Shown: positions 8,801-15,894 of the stretch, piece after piece | Layout of the letters: each line of letters starts with the position of its first letter | Numbering within the stretch: the stretch's first letter is position 1 | Virus record (IMG/VR): IMGVR_UViG_3300044624_000193 | Coordinates: 1 to 27,196 of that record | Length of the DNA stretch: 27,196 nucleotides | Reading direction: 5' to 3' (one strand) | From: a virus | Position numbers and translations under genes: made by a program | Notes under the pieces: model-generated | Databases searched by the model: none | What the model was told of the DNA's origin: nothing | The model's input: only the letters and a program-made list of their open reading frames with translations

Positions 8801-10107
8801 AAGTTGCAAACGTAAGTAAATTTGCAGTAAGTAAAGAAGGCAACATATTCTATTCCGGTGTAATCACGGGTAATGGTTCAGGTCTAAGTGCAATAGCCGG
8901 TGCTAATGTATCCGGTGCTGTATCTAGTGCTACAAGCGCAACTACTGCTGGAACAGTAACAACTGCGGCACAAGGTAATATTACTTCAGTCGGTACACTA
9001 ACAAGTTTAGCAGTAACTGGTAATATTAGTGCAGGTAACGTAAGTGCTACGACATTCACTGGTGCATTATCAGGTGCGGCAACAAGTGCAACTACTGCTG
9101 GTACAGTAACAACTGCGGCACAAGGTAATATTACATCAGTTGGTACGTTAACTTCATTAGCAGTAACTGGAAACATCAGTGCAGGTAATGTAAGTGCAAC
9201 AACATTTACAGGCGCACTAAGTGGCGCGGCAACAAGCGCAACAACAGCCGGTACAGTAACAACTAATGCTCAACCCAATATTACATCAACTGGTACATTG
9301 ACTTCATTAACAGTATCAGGTAATGTAAGTGCAGGTAATGTAAGTGCAACAACTTTCACTGGTGCATTATCAGGTGCGGCAACTACAGCAGGAACGGTTA
9401 CAACTAATGCTCAATCTAATATTACATCAGTTGGCACACTAACATCGTTGGGCGTAAGTGGAAATATCATTGCGGCTAACATTACTGCGAACTCCGGAGT
9501 ATTCACTGGTAATGGTTCAGGATTAAGTGCAATAGCAGGTGCTAATGTAAGTGGTGCAGTAAGTTATGCTACAACAGCAAACGCAGTAGCAGGTGGTAAT
9601 GTCTCTGGTAACGTCAATGCGGCATTGGTTGCATATTCTGTAGCAGGTGCTAACGTATCAGGTCAAGTAGGTAACGCATTAGTAGCAGGTACTGTTTATA
9701 CAAATGCTCAACCTAATATTACATCAACTGGTACATTAACAAGTGTATCAGTAACAGGAAATGCTAGTGCTAATAATTTTGTTGCAACAAGTTATCATAT
9801 TCGTTCTGTAGGTACTGGCATTTCAGCAGCCGGTTCAACACAAGGAACTGCAACAACAATCTCTAAAGAAATTAATATTGTTTCTACTGTAGCCTCAGGT
9901 GCTGGTGTTATTCTTCCAGCAGTAGCAGGTGCTGTAATTACAATCACTAATACTTCTGCTAACTCTTTGTTAGTATATCCTGCATCAGGAGCCGCAATCA
10001 ACTCATTAGCGGCAAACACAGGATTTACTCAGGGTGCAGGTTCAACCTTACAATTTATTGCCCCAACTACAACTCAGTACTATACAGTTGGCGCTACTTA
10101 TGCCTAA
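5890..10107 (+). CDS. Long repetitive tail-fibre-like protein
   Basis: This 1405-residue protein is rich in Ala, Gly, Asn, Thr, Ser and Val, with almost no Cys, Trp or His, as in trimeric beta-structured phage fibres. The N-terminus (NIDFGTFPDDPDADAIRTAF, then QKVQENFSELF) looks like a short helical attachment domain. Most of the rest is built from variants of NVSGNISAGN, FSGDGSGLSNI and AQPNITSVGTLTSLTVSGN. A 54-base repeat block (7033-7530) and 150-base repeats (8941-9390) lie within it. Residues about 915-985 form a non-repetitive island with LQTWNNAGVQFSAIEVDITD. The C-terminal 110 residues (from ATSYHIRSVGTG) are non-repetitive and are the likely tip domain. Start supported by AAGGTGA. 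Receptor binding or virion adhesion is inferred; no folding chaperone or endosialidase motif is seen. Confidence 0.8.
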   Translation: MAQRNIDFGTFPDDPDADAIRTAFQKVQENFSELFGGLQDQAVISVNRTSGAGITVNSPTGNVVVTANIACVQVHTSTLSIGRDSNGSQDTSITSSSQVLWVDLPANIANVANIYLTGNLYANTITSNLQLNGNVGNFSGNLTASNLIANSRLVVTGNANVGNLGTTTGIFTANVDAVNFNGTNVVATGNVSGSSGIFVGNISAGNANLGNLVTANYFSGDGSNLSNVVAVAGNKIENGGSNVVVTLNGNVTTTVNGFVVEVVTTGGVNVTGTGNFTGSLTSVNANLGNSVTANYFVGNLYGAANTATSASTAGTVTTNAQPNITSVGTLTSLTVSGNAGAGNVNAVGGVFTYVSGDGGNLSNITGANITGAVAFATTANAVAGANVSGEVNYAANANSVAGGNVSGAVAYATTANSVAGANVSGAVAFANTANAVAGANVSGTVANATYAVTAGTANSVAGANVSGAVSFATTANAVAGANVSGEVANATFATSAGTANSATVAASANAVAGANVSGAVSFATTANAVAGANVSGQVGNALVASTVYTNAQSNITSVGTLTSLAVTGNTTSGNLYANSGTIGASLLTGTLTTNAQPNITSVGSLASLTVTGNIGAGNINGGNLVSASFFSGDGSGLYNLPVSAGTFINNGNSNVWLDANANLNVTIAGTANVMRVTSTGANITGTLNVTSNANVGNLGATGVVATTIAGSLTTASQPNITSFGTLTGLNVAGTSNLGPNSNVIITGGSNNQFLLSDGTGGVKWITPANVTTAPGANTNIIFNDNGSINATSGLTFNKTTSALSVTGNANVGNIGAAAGVFTTVAGSLTTASQPNVTSVGTLTTLGVSGNITAANITANSGVFTGNGNGLTNIPGANVTGTVANATYATSAGTVTTNAQPNITSVGALTSLIVSGNLNAGKTAISAGTVTSNVHALTVLQTWNNAGVQFSAIEVDITDTASSANSLLLDLQVANVSKFAVSKEGNIFYSGVITGNGSGLSAIAGANVSGAVSSATSATTAGTVTTAAQGNITSVGTLTSLAVTGNISAGNVSATTFTGALSGAATSATTAGTVTTAAQGNITSVGTLTSLAVTGNISAGNVSATTFTGALSGAATSATTAGTVTTNAQPNITSTGTLTSLTVSGNVSAGNVSATTFTGALSGAATTAGTVTTNAQSNITSVGTLTSLGVSGNIIAANITANSGVFTGNGSGLSAIAGANVSGAVSYATTANAVAGGNVSGNVNAALVAYSVAGANVSGQVGNALVAGTVYTNAQPNITSTGTLTSVSVTGNASANNFVATSYHIRSVGTGISAAGSTQGTATTISKEINIVSTVASGAGVILPAVAGAVITITNTSANSLLVYPASGAAINSLAANTGFTQGAGSTLQFIAPTTTQYYTVGATYA
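7033..7530 (+). repeat. Eight copies of a 54-base coding repeat in the fibre gene
   Basis: Units begin at 7033, 7087, 7141, 7195, 7267, 7321, 7420 and 7474. Each encodes a variant of VAGANVSGAVAFATTANA. Most neighbours are exactly 54 bases apart, with inserts of 18 and 45 bases twice. The protein is strongly conserved while synonymous codons for V-A-G-A-N-V differ from copy to copy. Confidence 0.9.
8941..9390 (+). repeat. Tandem 150-base coding repeat in the fibre gene
   Basis: Units start at 8941, 9091 and 9241 with periods of 150, 150 and about 141 bases, then decay into related sequence. Each encodes a 50-residue unit containing AGTVTTAAQGNITSVGTLTS and GNVSATTFTGALSGAATSA. The third unit carries a 3-residue deletion at its end and a perfect 15-base tandem duplication (GGTAATGTAAGTGCA). 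Confidence 0.9.
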
Positions 10108-10121
10108 GAAAGGAATTATTA

Positions 10122-10286
10122 ATGGCTAAAGCAAAATCAGGTAACGGTAATCAAAAAGTCACATTCAGTGATCAAACAAAAGGAAAGACTACTATTGGAG
10201 CATCGCATAGTTCCATTAAGTTTTCTACTATGAATAAGCATAAGCGTACAAATTATAAAGCATATCGTGGTCAAGGTAGACCGTAA
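10122..10286 (+). CDS. Small basic conserved phage protein, 54 residues
   Basis: This short gene encodes a 54-residue, Lys/Arg/Thr/Ser-rich protein starting MAKAKSGNGNQKVTFSDQ and ending YKAYRGQGRP. The ATG is preceded by AAAGGA at 10108-10113, and the frame runs without interruption to TAA at 10284. Its composition (very basic, no hydrophobic core) suggests a disordered nucleic-acid-binding or structural peptide. From memory, similar short proteins with a C-terminal YRGQG signature occur in aquatic T4-like phages, but I cannot assign a role. Its place between a fibre gene and the endolysin points to late expression. Confidence 0.75.
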   Translation: MAKAKSGNGNQKVTFSDQTKGKTTIGASHSSIKFSTMNKHKRTNYKAYRGQGRP

Positions 10287-10302
10287 AAAAAGGATAAAAA
10301 GT

Positions 10303-10929
10303 ATGTCAAAAGTCACATTAGAATTATTAAAAGAAATTTGTCCTAAGACTAAATCAACAGTCTTAGCAAAATACGTAGAACCATTAAATGAAGTAGGCGA
10401 ACACTTTGGATTGTTTGAAAATCCAAAGAGAATGGCAGCATTCTTAGCACAAGTAGCACACGAATCTGGTGGTTTTAACTTTGTGAAAGAAGGATTAAGT
10501 TATTCAGCGGTTTCACTGAATAAAGTTTTCAAAAAGTATTTCCCAACAGTAGCAGCCGCAAAAGCATATGAACGTCAACCTGCAAAGATTGCAAATAAAG
10601 TTTATGCAAGTCGTATGGGCAATGGTCCAGAAAGTTCAGGTGATGGTTACAAGTTTTGCGGGCGCGGATTAATTCAATTAACCGGCAAAGACAACTATAC
10701 TCGTTTTGCTAAATCAATTGGTAAAACATTAGATGAAGCAGTTGCATATCTAGAAACTTCTGACGGCGCAGTAGCGAGTGCAGGTTGGTTTTGGGATGCA
10801 AACAAGTTAAGTGTTTATGCAGATAAAGGCGACTTCGTAGGTCTAACTAGACGTATCAATGGTGGTACTATTGGTCTTGCAGATAGACAACATCACTATG
10901 ATATTGCACTTAAGGCGTTAGCAGACTAA
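10303..10929 (+). CDS. GH19 chitinase-like endolysin
   Basis: This 208-residue enzyme belongs to glycoside hydrolase family 19 (chitinase/lysozyme fold), which in phages cleaves the peptidoglycan glycan chain. Visible landmarks are AFLAQVAHESGGF (E54), E63 nine residues later as in compact bacterial GH19 enzymes, SSGDGYKFCGRGLIQLTG at 111-128, ASAGWFWD, and RRINGGTIGLADR near the C-terminus. E54 and E63 are the expected acid/base pair. No signal peptide, membrane segment or separate cell-wall-binding domain is present, so a holin would be needed for release. I chose the ATG at 10303, 9 bases behind AAAAAAGGA. A GTG at 10267 would overlap the upstream gene. Its location inside a fibre cluster also leaves open a virion-associated lytic role. 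Confidence 0.88.
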   Translation: MSKVTLELLKEICPKTKSTVLAKYVEPLNEVGEHFGLFENPKRMAAFLAQVAHESGGFNFVKEGLSYSAVSLNKVFKKYFPTVAAAKAYERQPAKIANKVYASRMGNGPESSGDGYKFCGRGLIQLTGKDNYTRFAKSIGKTLDEAVAYLETSDGAVASAGWFWDANKLSVYADKGDFVGLTRRINGGTIGLADRQHHYDIALKALAD

Positions 10930-10937
10930 GGAATAAA

Positions 10938-13712
10938 ATGGCACAACCAATTTGGAATACTGCATCAGGCTCTATAGGAACTTTCCCTTCGGGAGTTGTT
11001 ATGGTTTATCAATTATCCGCATCGGCAGTTTTACCTGCCGTAACAGTAACCTATGCAGTTATTAGTGGTAGTTTACCTAATGGGGTAACAATGGATGAAG
11101 ATGGCTTGATCGCCGGTATTCCAACGTTGGTAACATCTGATGTTTCATACTCATTTGTAGTAAGAGCAACAGATAACTATGCAAATTTACGTGATAGAAC
11201 GTTTACTATCACTACATCAGGTGCCGCAGTTCCTCAGTTTACAACACCAACTGGAACAATTACTACGACATTAGACAGCACATGGATTGAAATTCCAGTT
11301 GAATATTTAAACCCGGTATCGACTAATCCAGTTAGTATTAGATTAATTCAAGGACAACTGCCTCCTGGCATTGAAATTAATACTACTGGGCTATTGCGTG
11401 GATATGCGGCACCCCCATTAATAAATTTAAATCTTGGGTTAGTAACTACTTCAGCAGTTGCATCTAGTTCAAATACTGTTGTATGTTTAAGTACATCTGG
11501 ATTTAGAGTAGGAAGACCGATACAGTTCACTGGTACTGTATTTGGTGGAGTCACCTTTGGACAAACATATTATATACAATCTATTATAGATGAATCTACC
11601 TTTACTATCTCAACAACAGTAGGCGGACCTGTATATCTATTAAGTGATGCTGTAGGATTTATGAACGTTACTCTTCCTAATATTTCTATTGGACAACCAA
11701 CTGTACAGACATATTCATTTACATTGAAACTTGAAAGTCCTTTAGGTAGCGACATTGAATCATACTCAATTACAGTAATTAATCAAAATGCTACTGGCGG
11801 AGAAGGCGGGCCATCGTTCCCACCTAATACCAGAGTTCCAACTATCTATAATACTAGACCATCTACCTATAATATTTCTGCTAACGAACAAGATTTTGGA
11901 TATTACGTATTGCCGCCTGACTCAGGCGGATTCACATATGCACCTTCTGAATTAGCATACATTGGAAAAATTACTAGTGATAATTATTTCACTTTTAGAA
12001 TGTTAGGTCATGATTTTGATGGCAATGCACTTGAGTATGTATTTGCTGATTTGCCTTTAGGTCTAGTAGGTAATATTACTACAGGTTGGATTGAAGGGAC
12101 TCCTATTATTGCAGATAATAGCATCAACGAATTTTCATTCAGTGTTGCAGTTCGTAAAGCCGCAAATCCAGCAATCACTACACCAAACTTTAATTTCTCA
12201 TTTAGAATTAGAAATGAAATCGTAGGTGATATCGCATGGTTGACCCCCTCAGATTTAGGTCAAATTTTTAACGGCACAGTAAGTACTGAAAGAGTCAAAG
12301 CAATCAGTGATGTTACATTACAATATAGATTGATTGGTGGTCAGTTACCACCTAACTTAACACTGTTATCTAATGGTGAAATCTCTGGTGTTGTGGCATA
12401 TCAGCCTACTGAGGTGTTCTTAGATCCAGGTCTTACTACTGATTTCTCATTTACTATTCAGGCGTACTCTCCTCAGTTCCCCGTAATACAAACTACTAGA
12501 ACGTTTACTTGGAGTGTTTATCAGGAATACAATCAACCAACAGATACACTGTATATTAAGTGTGTTCCATCTATTGCAGATAGAAGATTATTAGCATCAC
12601 TGTTAAACAGTACTTCATTGATTCCAGAAGACTCATTGTATAGGCCCAATGACCCATACTTTGGTAAAGCAACTAGTATCATCTATGAACATGCTTATGG
12701 TATCTATGCTAGTAGTTTTGAACAATATGTTGCGGCTATTACAAAGAATCACTATTGGAGAAACATTACATTAGGTGAATTAAAGACTGCTATTGCACGT
12801 GATGACAATGGCAACATCATTTATGAAGTCGTGTATAGTCAAGTGATTGATAACTTAGTTAATCCATCGGGAACTAGTATTCAAGAAGAAATTTATTGGC
12901 CAAGACCTATTCCATTAGAATTGGGTCCATGGTATACAAGTGAAACGAATTTGTTTACCAGTTATGTTTCAGCACCAAATGGTCAAGAGTTTTACACTAG
13001 TTTAACTCCGGGCTTTGCAAGAGTATTGTATCCTAACAGTTTGCCAAACATGCGTCAACGTGTAGGTCAAAATTTAGGACAAGAATTTGACTTTAGACTA
13101 TTGCCAAAGTGGATGACTTCACAGCAACGCAATGGTTCTACTTTGGGATATACCCCTGCTTGGGTAATTGCATATTGTGTACCGGGAATAGATTTATCTA
13201 TTGTTGCGTCACAAACTAATTCAATTACAAATGAAATTACAGTTACTTCAACAGAAGGTTTTGTAGTTGGCAGACAAATAACATTTACTGGAACTACATT
13301 TGGTGGAATCAGTACTAATAGCATTTATTATGTTAGAGAAGTCACTAGTCCAACTACATTTACAATAAGCATTGATCAAAACTTAGAACAAGAGTTTTCA
13401 TTAAGTACTGAGGTTGGTAGCATGAATGCAATATTACCTAGTGTCTCTTACGCAGAAGTAATTAAAGATAATATTAACACTAAATGGGTAAATCCAATTA
13501 CTAATACTCCATACACGTTAAACACAATCAATTTTACAATTGATAGATTTACAGTAGACAAGAGTATCACATTTAACTATGATACTAACGTCAGTCCTCC
13601 CGCATGGACTGGATTGCCTAGCGCAAGTCCTACACCTTCACCATTAGATTCGAAAGATTTCTATGTATTATATCCTAGAAAAACAATTTTACCGGATCAG
13701 ACACAGTACTAA
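10938..13712 (+). CDS. Large virion protein with putative Ig (He_PIG-like) repeats
   Basis: This 924-residue protein has at least four Ig-like repeats of the putative-Ig type, each with the signature G-x-LP-x-G followed by G-x-I/L-x-G. They lie at about residues 37-92 (SGSLPNGVTMDEDGLIAGIP), 100-282 (GQLPPGIEINTTGLLRG, split by an insert), 345-428 and 445-530 (GGQLPPNLTLLSNGEISG). Residues 540-750 are a non-repetitive, mixed domain with aromatic clusters (YWPRPIPLELGPWYTS). The C-terminal domain (836-882) contains INFTIDRFTVDKSITFNYD. Two related modules of about 80 residues sit at 172-247 and 753-834. No signal peptide. It probably decorates the baseplate or fibres. Start supported by AAGGAAT. 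The structural role is inferred from composition and position. Confidence 0.72.
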   Translation: MAQPIWNTASGSIGTFPSGVVMVYQLSASAVLPAVTVTYAVISGSLPNGVTMDEDGLIAGIPTLVTSDVSYSFVVRATDNYANLRDRTFTITTSGAAVPQFTTPTGTITTTLDSTWIEIPVEYLNPVSTNPVSIRLIQGQLPPGIEINTTGLLRGYAAPPLINLNLGLVTTSAVASSSNTVVCLSTSGFRVGRPIQFTGTVFGGVTFGQTYYIQSIIDESTFTISTTVGGPVYLLSDAVGFMNVTLPNISIGQPTVQTYSFTLKLESPLGSDIESYSITVINQNATGGEGGPSFPPNTRVPTIYNTRPSTYNISANEQDFGYYVLPPDSGGFTYAPSELAYIGKITSDNYFTFRMLGHDFDGNALEYVFADLPLGLVGNITTGWIEGTPIIADNSINEFSFSVAVRKAANPAITTPNFNFSFRIRNEIVGDIAWLTPSDLGQIFNGTVSTERVKAISDVTLQYRLIGGQLPPNLTLLSNGEISGVVAYQPTEVFLDPGLTTDFSFTIQAYSPQFPVIQTTRTFTWSVYQEYNQPTDTLYIKCVPSIADRRLLASLLNSTSLIPEDSLYRPNDPYFGKATSIIYEHAYGIYASSFEQYVAAITKNHYWRNITLGELKTAIARDDNGNIIYEVVYSQVIDNLVNPSGTSIQEEIYWPRPIPLELGPWYTSETNLFTSYVSAPNGQEFYTSLTPGFARVLYPNSLPNMRQRVGQNLGQEFDFRLLPKWMTSQQRNGSTLGYTPAWVIAYCVPGIDLSIVASQTNSITNEITVTSTEGFVVGRQITFTGTTFGGISTNSIYYVREVTSPTTFTISIDQNLEQEFSLSTEVGSMNAILPSVSYAEVIKDNINTKWVNPITNTPYTLNTINFTIDRFTVDKSITFNYDTNVSPPAWTGLPSASPTPSPLDSKDFYVLYPRKTILPDQTQY
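11451..11678 (+). repeat. Shared virion module, copy A
   Basis: This copy encodes residues 172-247 of the Ig-repeat protein. Its core is GFRVGRPIQFTGTVFGG, then YYIQSI, STFTIS and FMNVTLP. It interrupts the second Ig-like repeat between its G-L-L-R-G turn and its final strands. Copies B, C and D (13194, 14419, 14740) share the order G-F-x-V-x-x-x-I-x-F-x-G-T, Y-Y-V/I, T-F-T-I/V-S. Confidence 0.7.
13194..13439 (+). repeat. Shared virion module, copy B
   Basis: This copy encodes residues 753-834 of the same protein. Its core is GFVVGRQITFTGTTFGG, then YYVREV, TTFTIS and SMNAILP. It separates AWVIAYCVPG from YAEVIKDNIN, which read as parts of one domain. Confidence 0.7.
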
Positions 13713-13715
13713 ATA
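13708..13715 (+). promoter_or_regulatory. Late promoter box ACTAAATA
   Basis: CTAAATAC overlaps the stop codon of the Ig-repeat gene. A 19-base gap to the ATG at 13735 holds the Shine-Dalgarno GGAATGAGA. The box departs from GATAAATA at two positions but has the CTAAATA form seen in cyanophage late promoters. Confidence 0.5.
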
Positions 13716-13734
13716 CATTACGGAATGAGAAAAC

Positions 13735-15057
13735 ATGAGTCAAATTAACACAAATGGAATCGATGTAAATTATCCAATCCCCGGACAGAACAATAGTTCT
13801 CAAGGTTTTAGGGATAACTTTGCCCAAATTAGAACTAATCTTAATACTGCTGGAACTGAAATCACTGATTTGCAGACTAAGGTTGTAGTTAAAGCCGCAT
13901 TGGATAACACAACTATTGATAACAACATGGCTAATACTCTTATTAGCAATGCGGCAGTTAGAGGCTTCAGATCAACCACATACAATTTAGGCAATGCTAT
14001 CTCTGGCACATTGTTAGTAGATACGTCACTAGCAGACGTACAGTATGGCGCAGTAACTGGGAACACTACACTACAGTTTGGTGGATGGGCTCCTACTAAT
14101 ACAGAAAGCAGTATTACATTACGTCTTTCAATTTCTAATACTAGTGCAGTTATTTCATTGCCTTCAGCCGCAATCTCATCAAATAACAACTTTGGTGTTA
14201 CATTACTTGAGAATTATACTCAGATTGGTAACGTAGCAACATTCACTGCTCCTGCAAATACAACAATTTTAGAATTTGATATTACCACAGTTGATTGCGG
14301 TGTCTCTCTAACAGTTGAGCCAACCAATAGACCTTTCCAGTCAACACAGATTGTAACACGTGAGATTCCACCAACTGGTGTTCAAGGTGATACTAATGGA
14401 ACAGTGGCAGTGGGTCCTTCAGTTAATCAACTAGTAATTACTGGAGCAAACACTGACCCATACTTAACTACATCAGGTAATACTACACAGTTATATCCTG
14501 ACTTACCCGTTGTGTTCACGGGCACTTCACTTGCTGGCAACTTAGTAGTGGGAACAACATATTACGTAAGAAACGTTGTATCAAGCACTACGTTCACTGT
14601 ATCTTCAAGTATCGGCGGTGCAAACGTTGCTATCGGTGCTAATGCTAGTGGTACAACAATGTTAGCAAACCCTGCATCATATCTTTATATCTGCACTGAT
14701 ACATTTGATGCTAATGTAACCAATACATATGATGTTGTTAATGCATATGCAACAACTAATCGTGTAACAGTTGAGCCTACTACTGGCTTAGTTGTGAATG
14801 CACCAATTGTATTCAGTGGCAATACAGCAACACTTGATACAGCAAACACTAATATTCAACCAAATGTAGTTTACTATGTCAAGTCAATTATTGACGTAAG
14901 TTCTCCATCTGGAAATATTACTATCAGTCGTACAAGAAACAATGGCGTTGCAGGAACAGTTCACACAATTACTTCAAACAGTGGTCCAATGACAGCAACA
15001 TTAAGTTCCTATGTTGGTAGTGATATTTGGAAACGTGTGAACTTGAATTCATGGTAA
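13735..15057 (+). CDS. Fibre-like structural protein with two shared modules
   Basis: This 440-residue protein starts NGIDVNYPIPGQNNSSQGF, then RDNFAQIRTNL and TEITDLQTK, a short helical N-terminus resembling a fibre attachment segment. The 1405-residue fibre has an analogous RTAFQKVQENFSELF. Residues 55-200 form a strand-rich domain (TTLQFGGWAP, SITLRLSISNTSAVISLPS). The C-terminal domain is assembled from GVQGDTNGTVAVG, SYLYICTDTFD and SDIWKRVNLNSW, separated by module copies C (229-312) and D (336-424). Similar proteins are common virion components in aquatic T4-like phages. No enzyme motif is visible. A late promoter and GGA-type Shine-Dalgarno precede the start. Virion location is inferred. 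Confidence 0.72.
   Translation: MSQINTNGIDVNYPIPGQNNSSQGFRDNFAQIRTNLNTAGTEITDLQTKVVVKAALDNTTIDNNMANTLISNAAVRGFRSTTYNLGNAISGTLLVDTSLADVQYGAVTGNTTLQFGGWAPTNTESSITLRLSISNTSAVISLPSAAISSNNNFGVTLLENYTQIGNVATFTAPANTTILEFDITTVDCGVSLTVEPTNRPFQSTQIVTREIPPTGVQGDTNGTVAVGPSVNQLVITGANTDPYLTTSGNTTQLYPDLPVVFTGTSLAGNLVVGTTYYVRNVVSSTTFTVSSSIGGANVAIGANASGTTMLANPASYLYICTDTFDANVTNTYDVVNAYATTNRVTVEPTTGLVVNAPIVFSGNTATLDTANTNIQPNVVYYVKSIIDVSSPSGNITISRTRNNGVAGTVHTITSNSGPMTATLSSYVGSDIWKRVNLNSW
14419..14670 (+). repeat. Shared virion module, copy C
   Basis: This copy encodes residues 229-312 of the 440-residue protein. Its core is LPVVFTGTSLAGNLVVG, then YYVRNV and TTFTVS. It sits between NGTVAVG and SYLYICTD. Confidence 0.65.
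14740..15006 (+). repeat. Shared virion module, copy D
   Basis: This copy encodes residues 336-424 of the 440-residue protein. Its core is GLVVNAPIVFSGNT, then VVYYVKSIID and GNITIS, ending PMTATL. It separates YICTDTFDAN from GSDIWKRVNL. It is the most diverged copy. Confidence 0.6.
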
Positions 15058-15060
15058 ATA
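15053..15060 (+). promoter_or_regulatory. Late promoter box GGTAAATA
   Basis: GGTAAATA overlaps the preceding stop codon and lies 7 bases before the ATG at 15068, which has no Shine-Dalgarno. A leader of 0-2 bases is predicted. Confidence 0.45.
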
Positions 15061-15067
15061 TTAACTG

Positions 15068-15301
15068 ATGGAACATCCTTTTATCAACAACATATCAGAT
15101 AAAAGTTTAGAAGAATTACAAAACACTGTATCTGATTTAAATGGCAAATTATCGTTTGCGTATAGAACAGGTAATCAACCATTGATGCATCAGTTACAAA
15201 TGGCAATAGAAAGTTATCGTAATCAAATGAACAAGAAAATGGATGAGGTCTTTGCTAAACAAAAGATCAAAACTCAAATTAACATTCAGTCAGACAAATG
15301 A
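15068..15301 (+). CDS. Small helical conserved phage protein
   Basis: This 77-residue protein (MEHPFINNISDKSLEELQNT...) is predominantly helical and coiled-coil-like: LEELQNTVSDLNGKLSFAYR, then PLMHQLQMAIESYRNQMNKK. Related short proteins with HPFI near the start and an M-A-I-E-S/T-Y helix are, from memory, common in aquatic T4-like phages, but without known function. It follows a late box with almost no leader, and its stop overlaps the next start as ATGA, so the two are probably translationally coupled. Confidence 0.75.
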   Translation: MEHPFINNISDKSLEELQNTVSDLNGKLSFAYRTGNQPLMHQLQMAIESYRNQMNKKMDEVFAKQKIKTQINIQSDK

Positions 15302-15858
15302 ACGCAAGAATAGAAAAAGACTTTTATTTTCAAGCCGCTGTGCATTTTGAAGATAAATTTTACATTAATTCATATGATATTACATTATCTCTACTAGTAG
15401 AGACTGATTCTATTCGTGAACAAAACATTGCAATGGACCGTGTTACTCACTTCTTATCTGAAGTATTGCAAAATTCAATTCTAGTATATAATAAAGATAA
15501 AGAATCAATCGACAAATATAGAACCGCTGGCTTAAAAGTTTGTGAGTTGCCCGAAGAACCATATGACCAAATTTTGTCAATGATACTAATTCAAAAATTA
15601 AACACCATAATGGAAGATAGACTTAAAATCACTGACATGGTATTAGGTTCCGTGTTAAGTGATGGTGTAAGATACTCAATGGTAGCAGAAGTAGCAGAAG
15701 CAGTCCTGTCAGGAAATCACTGGTGGAACAAGTCAACTATCTGCATTAGCAATTCAGAAATGACTCCCGATATCGAAGGAGATAACATTGTCAAGTTATT
15801 CAACGATGAACATTGGGCAGATTTGGGTTTGACCTGGAAAGAAAAGGCTAAAAAATAA
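15298..15858 (+). CDS. Conserved hypothetical protein, 186 residues
   Basis: I do not recognise a named family. The protein begins MNARIEKDFYFQAAVHFEDKF and alternates strands with long helices (NIAMDRVTHFLSEVLQNSIL, PYDQILSMILIQKLNTIM), then has YSMVAEVAEAVLSG, a tryptophan pair HWWNKS and a Lys-rich end. The two-layer alpha/beta pattern is loosely like a T-fold enzyme (pterin synthase type), but the zinc-binding histidines of that family are not evident, so I do not assign it. Its ATG overlaps the previous stop, indicating coupled translation. Downstream is a separately promoted DnaE-like gene. Confidence 0.72.
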   Translation: MNARIEKDFYFQAAVHFEDKFYINSYDITLSLLVETDSIREQNIAMDRVTHFLSEVLQNSILVYNKDKESIDKYRTAGLKVCELPEEPYDQILSMILIQKLNTIMEDRLKITDMVLGSVLSDGVRYSMVAEVAEAVLSGNHWWNKSTICISNSEMTPDIEGDNIVKLFNDEHWADLGLTWKEKAKK

Positions 15859-15859
15859 G

Positions 15860-15888
15860 TTGACAGTATGTATCAATGGTGTTACAAT
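15860..15888 (+). promoter_or_regulatory. Sigma70-type promoter TTGACA-N17-TACAAT
   Basis: A perfect -35 hexamer, a 17-base spacer and a 5/6 -10 hexamer end 6 bases before the ATG at 15895. The expected transcription start falls on or next to that ATG. This is a host-polymerase-type promoter, unlike the surrounding late boxes. Confidence 0.8.
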
Positions 15889-15894
15889 AGTAAC

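Noticed and set aside
7033-9390. Regularly spaced repeats resembling a CRISPR array
   Set aside because: The repeats are in frame, translate into a conserved peptide, vary at synonymous sites and lack unrelated spacers.
10267-10302. GTG at 10267 as the endolysin start
   Set aside because: It would overlap the 54-residue gene and bypass the AAAAAAGGA ribosome site that fits ATG 10303; GH19 similarity begins after 10303.
15298-15858. 6-pyruvoyl-tetrahydropterin synthase/QueD (T-fold) assignment
   Set aside because: The secondary-structure pattern is similar, but the zinc-binding histidines and catalytic motif are not found.
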